Below, one piece after another: positions 1 through 7,120 of a stretch of 24,347 bases of DNA (the stretch's first letter is position 1; each line of letters starts with the position of its first letter). The notes below the pieces were generated by a model. It did no database searches, was not told the DNA's origin, and was given only the letters and a program-made list of their open reading frames with translations. The stretch is from the NCBI GenBank assembly GCA_900548625.1, contig URLO01000037.1, positions 1-24,347 on the forward strand, read 5' to 3'. The translations under genes and the position numbers were made by a program. This DNA comes from an uncultured Eubacteriales bacterium. GTDB taxonomy: Bacteria; Bacillota; Clostridia; Oscillospirales; Oscillospiraceae.

Positions 1-83
1 ATCGATTCACAGTAAAAATACTCCTTCCACTGGTCGGCCAGTACGCCGCCAGCCGCGCCAAGCGCCGCTTTGATAAGACCCAT
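1..83 (-). CDS. SPFH-domain (virion-core-like) protein, N-terminal fragment
   Basis: Only the first 27 codons are inside the window; the gene runs off the left edge. The visible N-terminus reads MGLIKAALGAAGGVLADQWK followed by EYFYCES. I recognise this as the start of the SPFH-domain family often annotated as virion core protein (YdjI-like) in Firmicutes; its members typically begin with a glycine/alanine-rich segment and then ADQWKEYFYC. A good ribosome binding site (AAAGGAAG) lies 8 bases before the ATG. It is the last visible gene of a three-gene minus-strand operon. SPFH proteins are membrane-associated scaffolds, but the exact role of this subfamily is not established. The family call rests on a short fragment. 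Confidence 0.65.
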   Translation of the reverse strand, partial: MGLIKAALGAAGGVLADQWKEYFYCES

Positions 84-107
84 TATTTCTTACTTCCTTT
101 CTCGTTT

Positions 108-599
108 TTATGCCCACGGATCTTCCGCCGCGGGAATGCGGATGCCGCTGAGGATGCTTGAATACTCCCACAGGAACCATTCGCCGGTGGATGCCTTCTG
201 CCGCAGCTTCATCGGCCGCGGCGAGTCCGCACCCGCCGTCTTGAGGAACACGCGCAGATACCCCGGCTCGATGTCCTGCGGCCGGGGGTCCGACAACACA
301 TTCAGGACATACGGCGCGTTCGGCTTGTAGCCGTTCTGCGGCGTTGCGCCTTCAAAATATGCCAGCGGCAGATAGGCCTTGCCGCGCAGGCGGTCGCGCA
401 GGAACTGCGCATCATACGGCGTCATCGGCTTCGGCCCGCGAAGCAGGTTCATGGCGCTCACGCCGTCTGCCATATTTCTGTCAAACAGAGACAGTGCACA
501 CAGGAACAGCGCGCTGATCCTCTCCGGCGTCCGCTGCCCTGCGGCAAGCGCTTCAAACTCCGGAAGGCTCTCCGGGATCTTCTGAATGATGATCTGCAT
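108..599 (-). CDS. Unassigned 163-residue protein in an operon with an SPFH protein
   Basis: Complete reading frame preceded by AAAGGAGA, 6 bases before the ATG. There is no signal peptide and no membrane segment, so it is predicted to be cytoplasmic. Residues 1-60 look helical (MQIIIQKIPESLPEF..., TPERISALFLCALSLF). The middle is rich in Pro, Asn and Tyr (NGYKPNAPYVLNVL). The C-terminus is a mixed segment with WFLWEYSSILSGIRIP. I do not recognise a characterised family. It sits 14 bases downstream of the receiver-like gene and 24 bases upstream of the SPFH gene, so the three are probably co-transcribed and may act together. Coding is supported by length, binding site and tight spacing; no function is proposed. 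Confidence 0.75.
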   Translation of the reverse strand: MQIIIQKIPESLPEFEALAAGQRTPERISALFLCALSLFDRNMADGVSAMNLLRGPKPMTPYDAQFLRDRLRGKAYLPLAYFEGATPQNGYKPNAPYVLNVLSDPRPQDIEPGYLRVFLKTAGADSPRPMKLRQKASTGEWFLWEYSSILSGIRIPAAEDPWA

Positions 600-613
600 A
601 TGCTCTCTCCTTT

Positions 614-997
614 CTAAAGCGTGTCGATCACGCCCGCAAGATACGTCGGCGACACCGACGCATAAATGAAATTGTCCACCAGCCGATCCTTCACAGCCTG
701 CCGCACATCCGCGGCAAGCATTTCGTCCGCGTTCTCATCTACCAGCAGGAGTGTCTTGCAGTCCCACCCAAGCTTTTTCACGTCGCTTTGAATTTTCAGC
801 CGTTCGCTCAGCTTCCAAACGCCCTGACGGATGACCTCCATCACAAGCACGTTTGCATGGCAGGCGCGGCACAGGGAGACGGTCTCCTCCGGTTTTAAAG
901 AACGGTAGACGACAAAATCCGGATCACAGCCCGTCAGCGCCTGCATCACTGCCTCCGCCAAAAGGCCGCCCTTCATATCCAGCACAATTCTTCGCAT
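614..997 (-). CDS. Degenerate response-regulator receiver-like protein (127 aa)
   Basis: The frame is open further upstream, but the likely start is the ATG at 997 (MRRIVLDMKGG), preceded by a GGAAAG-type binding site. A longer start would run into the terminator at 1115-1153. The order of alternating hydrophobic strands and helices (VLVMEV near residues 50-55, TLLLVDEN near 83-90) suggests a CheY-like fold. At the position where a phosphoacceptor Asp would be expected there is Glu54, and no conserved Thr/Lys pair is obvious. If the fold is right, it is probably not phosphorylated in the normal way. There is no DNA-binding domain. It is the first gene of the operon with the 163-residue protein and the SPFH protein. 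It could instead be an unrelated Rossmann-like protein; the family call is tentative. Confidence 0.55.
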   Translation of the reverse strand: MRRIVLDMKGGLLAEAVMQALTGCDPDFVVYRSLKPEETVSLCRACHANVLVMEVIRQGVWKLSERLKIQSDVKKLGWDCKTLLLVDENADEMLAADVRQAVKDRLVDNFIYASVSPTYLAGVIDTL

Positions 998-1114
998 CGC
1001 TGCTTTCCACCGCCTTTCGCTTCTTATGGATTCTGCATTTTTATTGTAGCGGAAAAGATCCGTCTCCGCCCCCGCCAGTTGGATAGGTTTTGGAAATATT
1101 TTTTCCTGCTGCAT

Positions 1115-1153
1115 AAAAAAGTGCCGTCTCAAGCGAAAAACTTGAGGCGGCAC
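1115..1153 (-). terminator. Rho-independent terminator after the response regulator gene
   Basis: Arms 1121-1133 and 1141-1153 form a 13-bp stem (GTGCCGCCTCAAG on the minus strand) with one G-U wobble and a 7-base loop. A run of six T follows on the minus strand (A at 1115-1120). It lies 20 bases past the stop of the LuxR-type regulator and separates the two minus-strand operons. Confidence 0.9.
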
Positions 1154-1172
1154 CTTATATTGCTTGCTTATT

Positions 1173-1799
1173 TCATTCCTCCGACAGGTCAGCGATCAGC
1201 TTCACATCGCTGACCGCCAGCGCAAGCTGGAGCTTGTTTTCCAAACCCGTCTTTTGGAGCATATTTGCCACATGAAATTTCACAGTCGACATTTCACAGC
1301 CCATTTCTGCCGCAATGCGCGTATAGGACAGGCCGCGCAGCAAATGCCGCAGCACCTTCAGCTCCGTCTTTGTAAATTCCGTGCTTTTTGCCATTCCGAC
1401 CTCGACCGTCGGCGGTGCGTCCGGGAAGATGTGCTTCCCTGCCATCGTCTGCCGGACAACCTCCATGAGGCGGTTTTTCTCAGAATCCTTGTACCAGAGG
1501 CTGTCCGCTCCGGCGGCCTTGGCCTCCTCAAGCACCGCGCCGTCGATCAGTGAGGTCACAACGACAATGACGATCTCCGGGTGCATGGCTTTGATCTGGC
1601 GAACAGCCGTCAGGCCGTTCTCGCGGTGCTCTGTCTGGACGTCCATCAAAATGAGATCCACCTGCGTGGTCCTGCACACCTCGACCGCCTGCTTCGCGCC
1701 GGAAATGGACGCAACGATCTGATGGCCGTCCTCCGCACGGAAGTAACTTTCCATCAGGCTGCGGATCATGGTCTGGTCTTCAACGATCATCACTTTCAT
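1173..1799 (-). CDS. LuxR/NarL-family two-component response regulator
   Basis: A 208-residue protein with a receiver domain (about 1-120) and a LuxR-type helix-turn-helix (about 140-200). Phosphorylation residues are visible: acidic E7/D8, phosphoacceptor D53 (LILMDVQ), T82 and K104. The output domain contains FTKTELKVLRHLLRGLSY and then IAAEMGCEMSTVKFHVANML, the typical LuxR recognition helix. The start overlaps the upstream kinase gene by 20 bases and has AAAAGGAGG at good spacing, which indicates translational coupling. It should be phosphorylated by the kinase encoded just upstream. The adjacent fibre operon is the obvious candidate target, but this is inferred from position only. Confidence 0.93.
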   Translation of the reverse strand: MKVMIVEDQTMIRSLMESYFRAEDGHQIVASISGAKQAVEVCRTTQVDLILMDVQTEHRENGLTAVRQIKAMHPEIVIVVVTSLIDGAVLEEAKAAGADSLWYKDSEKNRLMEVVRQTMAGKHIFPDAPPTVEVGMAKSTEFTKTELKVLRHLLRGLSYTRIAAEMGCEMSTVKFHVANMLQKTGLENKLQLALAVSDVKLIADLSEE

Positions 1800-2754
1800 G
1801 TGCTGTTTCCTCCTTTTCCGGCAGACTGAGCATCAGCTTGAAATCAGGACTGCTCCGGATCTCCATGCTGCCGCCCGCCTCCTCCACGCGCAGCCGCAGC
1901 ATCGAAAGGCCGCCGCCCTCCGTGATCTCCCCTTTGGGCGGCGCACCGTTGTTGCTCAGGAACATATCCGTGCAGCCGCGCTCCTGCCAGAGCTGCACAT
2001 ACAGCTCCGTGCCGCCCGCGTGGCGAACACAGTTTGCCGTACATTCGCGGATCGCCAGCGCGGCCAATGCACGGAGCTTCTGCGATCTCGGCAGTTTTCC
2101 TTCCACAAGCACCCTGACGCCCATCTCCCCCGCGCGCCGGATCGCCGCCTCCAGCGGTTCCGACTCCGGCTCCACCGTCATCTGATTGGAGCGGTAGAGA
2201 ACGGTGATGGACTGCTCCCAAAGGGCGGCATTTGCCCGGATCTCCTCCAGGCTTGCCTTCCGCAGCAGCGCCCGCCGCGCCGAGAGGATGCTGTAGCCGA
2301 TGTCGTCATGGACGCGGAGCTTCATTGCCAGCGTCTCCTCCTCGCGGATGATCTCCGGCATCTGCTCAAAAAGCGTCCGCAGGCGTTCGTTCGCCTCGGT
2401 CAGCTTTGCGTTTTCTTCCCTGAGCTGTGTTTGCTTCCGGATTAACTCCGTGACATCCGCAGCGGTGACCTGAGTATAACGGATCCCGGCCTTCGTTGTG
2501 ATCTTCTCCTGCGCAAAGCGCATGGCCGTTCCGTCCGGAAGGCGGTAGATGCGAAGCTGCGGGCTGAGGCAGTCCACGTCCGCAGGCGGTGACCGGAGCG
2601 CGTCCTCCATTTCCGAAAGCGTCTGAATGCCGCCTTTTCTCAGAAAATTTGAGATGGCAAGCATCCGGTGATTGATGAGCCGCACCACGCCGTTTTCATC
2701 GAAGAAGCACGCCGCAATGGGCAGGCTGTCGAAGCTCTCTTTGATCCTGTCCAT
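1780..2754 (-). CDS. Cytoplasmic PAS-domain sensor histidine kinase (HisKA_3/NarX-DegS type)
   Basis: A 324-residue protein without membrane segments. Residues about 5-105 resemble a PAS domain (IAACFFDENGVVRLINHRM). A coiled coil follows at about 105-145 (LREENAKLTEANERLRTLFEQ). The phosphoacceptor box is KLRVHDDIGYSIL with H149. The ATPase domain has an N box (ALAIRECTANCVRHAGG, N241) and a short glycine box (GGGLSML, about 280-286). This arrangement matches kinases that pair with LuxR-type regulators. The start has GGGAGG and lies 6 bases after the stop of the 7TM sensor gene; the 3' end overlaps the regulator gene. As a soluble protein it probably receives its signal from the membrane sensor next to it. 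Confidence 0.9.
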   Translation of the reverse strand: MDRIKESFDSLPIAACFFDENGVVRLINHRMLAISNFLRKGGIQTLSEMEDALRSPPADVDCLSPQLRIYRLPDGTAMRFAQEKITTKAGIRYTQVTAADVTELIRKQTQLREENAKLTEANERLRTLFEQMPEIIREEETLAMKLRVHDDIGYSILSARRALLRKASLEEIRANAALWEQSITVLYRSNQMTVEPESEPLEAAIRRAGEMGVRVLVEGKLPRSQKLRALAALAIRECTANCVRHAGGTELYVQLWQERGCTDMFLSNNGAPPKGEITEGGGLSMLRLRVEEAGGSMEIRSSPDFKLMLSLPEKEETAHESDDR

Positions 2755-2760
2755 ACGCGA

Positions 2761-4410
2761 TTATTTCCCTCCCGATGTTCCGAGTTTCCGGACGATGTAC
2801 TGTAGTCCGTCCTCCTCCAGCTCCCATTCCACGCCGGGGAACTGTTCCTGCAAGCCGGAAAGTGAGCGCGTGTCCGCCGCGCAAAGACGCAGCTCCGCCT
2901 CGCTTCCGGCCTCGATGAAGATCAGAAGCGAGCGAAGCGACTCCAGACCGGCCTCCACGACGGCCTCGAACAGGTCGTATGCCTGCGCCGCCTGCTCAAT
3001 GGTAAGCTGCCGGTCACCATGGACGAATGCCTTACAGTCCACACCGTACAAATTGAGGTTTTCGACCGACTCATTGAGGCACAGGCGAAGCTCCTGCGCG
3101 GAGATCGCGCCGCGCTGCACGCCGACAAAGATGAGGTTGTTTCTGCGCTTGATATACGTCCCGATGAGGATGACCTGCCCAAGCAGGCGTCTGGCTCTTT
3201 CAGGGTCCTCCGTCCGCTGCAATTCGGTCAGCCGGTCGCGCAGCATGGAGATCTGTTGGGCAGTCTGCGCCTCCATCATGTCGTACAGGCGGTTTTCCTC
3301 GGTCAGCTTCAGAAGCCTCGCGCGCTGTGCGTTTTCCGCTGCGAGAATGTCGCCGGTGTCGCGGAGCTCGTCCCGTGTCATCTCCAGCTCCTGCCGGAGC
3401 TGATTGAGCTCGGAAACGTCCTCCTTCCAGAACACCCAGCCGCGCCGCAGCGCATGGCGCTTCAGAAGCGTATCGCCGCCGAGATAGACGCTGTCCTGCT
3501 GCATACTCCGCAGCTCGCTCTGCGGCAGCGGCTGCTGCATCGCAGCGGAGACAAACTGCGGGCAAAGCGCTCTGTCCGTGATCTGGACCGGCAGGCTCGT
3601 CGCCTCAAACAGCTCGTCGTAGCCGAGATTGGACTGAATGAGCCCGCATTGGATGCAGCTTTCAAAAATGCTGGCAAAAATCAGGCAGAGCGTCACGGTC
3701 ATGTCTCCCGCGATCACCCAGACCCAGTGCGTCCCGCGCACATACGCGACGGCATAGCCCACCGACATGGCAAGCGGAACAAGCGGCAGCCACCGAAAAC
3801 GTCTGCTGTGCGGAATGCGGCAGTTGCGCAGGATCATCGTGATGGAAATCACGGCGCACAAAAACTCCCACATCACCACGAGGAAATACCCGGCCTTGTA
3901 GCGATAATCCTGATCTGACATGACGCCGGACGGAAAGAAAAATACGAACTGATGCAGGTCGTTTGTCAGCACAAGCAGCAGCAGGAGCGTTGTCGGCAGG
4001 TAGAGCAGCTTCGTCCATCGCGGGAGCTGAAAATCCTCCGGCTTGCCCAGTGACAGAGAGACGAACATGGACAGCATCGGGATAAACAGCATCGGCACAT
4101 AGTAGCAATACCACAGCAGGCGCTCTGCATCCACATTGTCAATGGAGAACTTGACAGAACGCAGCAGCAGCCACAGCATCATCAGCGCAGCGATCATCAG
4201 CAGATAGCGCCGCACGTGGGTCTGCACGATGCGAAAGCGGATAGACAGCCCCCATGCTCCAAACAGAAAGACATAGATCCCGCTGCGCAGGTAGTTCCAT
4301 CCGTAGTCGTGAAAATCCGTCCGGCTGGCCCAGCGCGTCCACATCGCAAGGGCAATGAGCAGCGCCGCACAGAGCCCGTACCGGATGCTCTTTTTTGTTG
4401 CCTTGCTCAT
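2761..4410 (-). CDS. 7TM-type membrane sensor with a degenerate kinase module
   Basis: A 549-residue protein. The first ~250 residues hold about seven to eight hydrophobic segments, as in the histidine kinase N-terminal 7TM domain of Clostridia. A PAS-like stretch follows (about 255-335, EATSLPVQITDRALCPQFV), then a coiled coil (about 335-400, LRQELEMTRDELRDTGDIL). The next part, ILIGTYIKRRNNLIFVG, sits where a dimerisation/phosphoacceptor helix is expected but contains no His. The ATPase-like C-terminus (LFEAVVEAGLESLRSLLIFI) lacks a clear Asn box and glycine box. It is therefore probably a sensor or pseudokinase rather than an active kinase. It is first in the operon, with GGGAGG before the ATG and a strong promoter at 4465-4493. 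Confidence 0.85.
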   Translation of the reverse strand: MSKATKKSIRYGLCAALLIALAMWTRWASRTDFHDYGWNYLRSGIYVFLFGAWGLSIRFRIVQTHVRRYLLMIAALMMLWLLLRSVKFSIDNVDAERLLWYCYYVPMLFIPMLSMFVSLSLGKPEDFQLPRWTKLLYLPTTLLLLLVLTNDLHQFVFFFPSGVMSDQDYRYKAGYFLVVMWEFLCAVISITMILRNCRIPHSRRFRWLPLVPLAMSVGYAVAYVRGTHWVWVIAGDMTVTLCLIFASIFESCIQCGLIQSNLGYDELFEATSLPVQITDRALCPQFVSAAMQQPLPQSELRSMQQDSVYLGGDTLLKRHALRRGWVFWKEDVSELNQLRQELEMTRDELRDTGDILAAENAQRARLLKLTEENRLYDMMEAQTAQQISMLRDRLTELQRTEDPERARRLLGQVILIGTYIKRRNNLIFVGVQRGAISAQELRLCLNESVENLNLYGVDCKAFVHGDRQLTIEQAAQAYDLFEAVVEAGLESLRSLLIFIEAGSEAELRLCAADTRSLSGLQEQFPGVEWELEEDGLQYIVRKLGTSGGK

Positions 4411-4464
4411 ACCGCGCCTCCCATGCCGTCCGCCAAGCGGCGTCCATCCGATTTGGTATGTCCC

Positions 4465-4493
4465 AGTATAACATAGGAAAAAGAAGGTTTCAA
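4465..4493 (-). promoter_or_regulatory. SigmaA-type promoter of the sensor/kinase/regulator operon
   Basis: Minus-strand -35 TTGAAA (4488-4493), a 17-base spacer and -10 TATACT (4465-4470). It lies about 55 bases upstream of the 7TM sensor start and just beyond the sortase terminator, so the regulatory genes can be expressed independently of the fibre operon. Confidence 0.8.
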
Positions 4494-4519
4494 CCGCACC
4501 CGGGGGTCCTTTGCGGCAG

Positions 4520-4549
4520 AAAAAGCGCCGCCTCCCACGAGGCGGCGCC
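4520..4549 (-). terminator. Rho-independent terminator of the fibre operon
   Basis: A perfect 10-bp GC stem (GCGCCGCCTC, arms 4525-4534 and 4539-4548) with a 4-base loop. It is followed on the minus strand by TTTTT (4520-4524). It lies 13 bases past the sortase stop codon and marks the end of the ten-gene operon. Confidence 0.92.
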
Positions 4550-4561
4550 CAAAATCCAGAT

Positions 4562-5257
4562 TTAGCTCTCAGCGCGGCTGCAATAGACCGTCACGCGCGC
4601 CTCCTTGCTGACCGTGCAGGTATAAAGCACGAGCGGATAACCGCTGTTCTGGACAGCGTCCACGTCCTCCGGACTTACCGTTCCGACGGCGCTGACCGTA
4701 TAGCGGTTGAGCGTGCCGTCCATCTCGGTAAAGCGCACGCTGTCGCCCACCTTCATCTCACCGAGTCTTGCAAAGTGCGTCCGGTAATTGTGCGCAGCAA
4801 TGACAAGGTCGTCTGTCTGCGCATCGCCGAACTGACGGCATGGAGAAATTTTCAGCAGCTCATAACTCCAGCTCGACATCACCGGCAGCCGCAGCCCGAG
4901 CGACGGAAGCTCCAGATATCCGATAAAATCGTAGCCGGAAGGCATGGCCGCGGGCGTTTGTGCGGGCGCATCCGCTGCCGGCGTCTCGTCCTGCGGAGCC
5001 TCCGGCGGCTGCTGCGGAGCTTCCTCAGGGGAACGCCCGGCATCCTGCTCCCATTCGACATCCAGCTGTCTGGACGGCGCTTCGGCGCTTTCATCCGACG
5101 TGCGCGCAGCGATCACAACCTCGATCTCAGCCAGCAGCTTCTCGGCTTCCTGCCCGGCGTTTTGATCCTCCTGCCGATTGTGTGCGAACAGGAGCAGTGC
5201 CGATCCGATCAGCACTGCTCCCAGTATCACACAGACAACGCCTGCTTTTTTAGGCAT
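4562..5257 (-). CDS. Membrane-anchored sortase
   Basis: A 231-residue transpeptidase with an N-terminal membrane anchor (about 5-25). An acidic Pro/Glu/Ala-rich linker follows (about 55-106), then the catalytic beta-barrel (about 108-231). The catalytic residues are visible: H156 (VIAAHNY), C214 (LVLYTCTV) and a likely R221 (EARVTVY). The entry strand YIGYLELP-type motif is present as FIGYLELPSLGLRLPV. I cannot assign a sortase class with certainty. The start codon overlaps the stop of the upstream fusion-protein gene by 8 bases and has a GAAGGG site, so the two are translationally coupled. Its natural substrate is very probably that neighbour, whose signal reads LIDTG rather than LPXTG. The linker is unusually long and acidic. 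Confidence 0.92.
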   Translation of the reverse strand: MPKKAGVVCVILGAVLIGSALLLFAHNRQEDQNAGQEAEKLLAEIEVVIAARTSDESAEAPSRQLDVEWEQDAGRSPEEAPQQPPEAPQDETPAADAPAQTPAAMPSGYDFIGYLELPSLGLRLPVMSSWSYELLKISPCRQFGDAQTDDLVIAAHNYRTHFARLGEMKVGDSVRFTEMDGTLNRYTVSAVGTVSPEDVDAVQNSGYPLVLYTCTVSKEARVTVYCSRAES

Positions 5258-6482
5258 TCTTGCCCTTCTTGCGCTTCGTCGCCATCAGCAGGCCGGACAG
5301 GAGCAGAACCGCGCCGAGAGCGGCCAGAACGTAGATCGGCCAGTTGAGCTGACCGGTGTCGATCAGCAAATATGTGTTGGTAACGGTCACAACATCACTG
5401 CGCACGCGGTAGGACGGTGTGTAGCCCTTGGGAATGTTGGTCTCAACGACCTGCCAGTTGCCGCGGCCGTCGAGCTTCTTCCAGGTGTACGTCCAGTCGT
5501 TCCAATCACCGAGGCGCACCGTGTCGTAGACCTTTTCGCCATCGTAGAGCGTGATCGTGACGGAGTCGGGCCGATTTTTCGCGTTGTCACCGCTCCACTG
5601 CTTCACGACCGTGATTTCTTCCGGGAGCGTCGGCTTCTGCGGCGGAGTCACAGGCGTGTAAAACGGCGTATTGATGATCGTCGTCGTGTTGCCTTCCGTC
5701 TGGTAGCTGACTCTGTAACCGGCAGGCACCTGTGCCTCCTCGACCGTCCAGACATGCCCCTCGACCAGACGGTCAAAGGTATATGTCCAGCCGTTTTCCG
5801 CGTTCAGCTCCTGAGTCCTTTCCACCTTGCCGTCCTTGAGGAGGTTGACGGTGATCTCGTCTCCGGCGTGCAGCCAATTTCCGTCTGCCCAGACCTTGCG
5901 AACCGTCAGCTGGCTTTCGTTGAAGGCTTCGACATGGAAGACCCAGTCGACCTCGCCCACGCGGTTGGCAAACTTGTTGTCAAGCTCAATGGGGACGCTC
6001 AGTTCAACCTTCAGCTTTGCTGTCTCGCCGGTGCGGAACGTGCCGAGCGGCGTATTTTCCTGAAGGCCGCCGAGTTCGTCAGCCTTCGCGTCGAAGATCA
6101 GCGTTTCGCCGTTCCAGACCTTCATGGAAAGCTGCTTGAGGAACTCCGTCATCGTTGCGAGGGTCTCTTTTTCCGCTACCTTCTCGCTGAGCGGATTTTC
6201 CTCGCCGTGCGGGACGGCGCGCATGTAGAGATTCACGAAGTCGCAGTCCGTGGCGGCGTTTTTGAATGTGATCTCCTCGGTCAGCACGTCGCCGGGCATC
6301 ACGCCCTTGAAGTTTCCGAACAGGTCGATCGCCGTGTAGTCGCTGCCGGGCTGGAATTCGAAGCCGTCCTTCTGTCCCTTGAACGTGATCGACGCGTCCG
6401 CCGCAAACGCCGTGGCAGCAAGGCCGGCCAGCAGAACGAGCACCATCAGGAACGTGAAAATCGATTTGAAAGTCTTTTTCAT
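5250..6482 (-). CDS. Cell-wall anchored CalY/TasA-like + two Cna-B domain protein with LIDTG signal
   Basis: A 410-residue surface protein. It has a standard Sec signal peptide (about 1-27, ending TAFA). A ~155-residue N-terminal domain (about 28-188) resembles TasA/CalY folds (DLFGNFKGVMPGDVLTEEI, ITFKN). Two Cna-B domains follow, at about 191-272 and 290-371. Each shows the Lys/Glu/Asn set expected for an internal isopeptide bond: K196, E249, N271 and K294, E347, N369. The C-terminus is a sorting signal: LIDTG (373-377), a hydrophobic stretch starting at LNWP, and the tail KRKKGKNA. Unlike the other subunits it does not carry a SipW-type signal. It is placed directly before the sortase, overlapping it. 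It probably attaches the fibre or the vWA protein to the wall; this role is inferred. Confidence 0.9.
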   Translation of the reverse strand: MKKTFKSIFTFLMVLVLLAGLAATAFAADASITFKGQKDGFEFQPGSDYTAIDLFGNFKGVMPGDVLTEEITFKNAATDCDFVNLYMRAVPHGEENPLSEKVAEKETLATMTEFLKQLSMKVWNGETLIFDAKADELGGLQENTPLGTFRTGETAKLKVELSVPIELDNKFANRVGEVDWVFHVEAFNESQLTVRKVWADGNWLHAGDEITVNLLKDGKVERTQELNAENGWTYTFDRLVEGHVWTVEEAQVPAGYRVSYQTEGNTTTIINTPFYTPVTPPQKPTLPEEITVVKQWSGDNAKNRPDSVTITLYDGEKVYDTVRLGDWNDWTYTWKKLDGRGNWQVVETNIPKGYTPSYRVRSDVVTVTNTYLLIDTGQLNWPIYVLAALGAVLLLSGLLMATKRKKGKNA

Positions 6483-6494
6483 ATTCCCACCCCC

Positions 6495-7106
6495 TTAAGT
6501 GCCGCTGTAGGCAGTGACGCTGCCCTCTGAAATGGTGACGCCCCAAGCCTCCCCGACTGCTTCTGCGGGCACACTCTGGATGGCCTCCGCCATCACGTCA
6601 ATGGCCTGTTTTCCGCCGTCAACATCGGTGTATTCGGCAGTTAGCGTCATGCTGTCCGTCAGATTGGCCGCAGGCTTTTGTCCTGCCGCCACCGGCAGCG
6701 TATAGTAGTAATAGTCCCCATACTTCACCCAGTTTGCACCGAGGGTGAAGGAAGGAAGCTCTGCCGTGCCGCCGATGTGCTGACCCTGCGCGTTTGTCCG
6801 GTAGGTCACCAGCTTGACGCGGATGTAGGCGTCAATGTCGCCGGTGTTCTTCACATTGACGCTGCTTTTCACAGTGCCGTTAAAGCTTTCAGTCACCTCA
6901 CAAGCCACCTTGGAGGGATTGAATGTGTTCGTGATGGGCGCATCCTTTGTGGTAAGCCATGCAACGGTGCCGCTGATCGCCAGTGCCAGAAGCAATGCCG
7001 TGGCAATGACCATCGCGGTCAGTCTGCCTGTGTGGTGCGCTTTTCTGCGCACCGGCCGTGCCTTCGCTCCATCGTGCTTGCCTTCGAATTGGCCTTTATA
7101 CATCAT
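6495..7106 (-). CDS. SipW-dependent CalY/TasA-like protein (copy 6)
   Basis: A 203-residue secreted protein. It has an unusually long basic N-terminus (about 28 residues, KARPVRRKAHHTGR) before the hydrophobic segment. The segment ends in the SipW-type pattern SGTVAWLTTKDAPITNTFN. The mature part has the family pattern of a short charged strand, VNVKNTGDIDAYIRVKLV, a YGDYYYYTLPV segment and a C-terminal AIDVMAEAIQSVP strand. It lies between the vWA gene (14 bases upstream) and the fusion-protein gene. It is the most divergent family member along with copy 5, and could be a minor subunit or adaptor rather than the main fibre protein. A GGAGG-type site precedes the ATG. Confidence 0.87.
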   Translation of the reverse strand: MMYKGQFEGKHDGAKARPVRRKAHHTGRLTAMVIATALLLALAISGTVAWLTTKDAPITNTFNPSKVACEVTESFNGTVKSSVNVKNTGDIDAYIRVKLVTYRTNAQGQHIGGTAELPSFTLGANWVKYGDYYYYTLPVAAGQKPAANLTDSMTLTAEYTDVDGGKQAIDVMAEAIQSVPAEAVGEAWGVTISEGSVTAYSGT

Positions 7107-7120
7107 CGTCCCCTCCTTTC

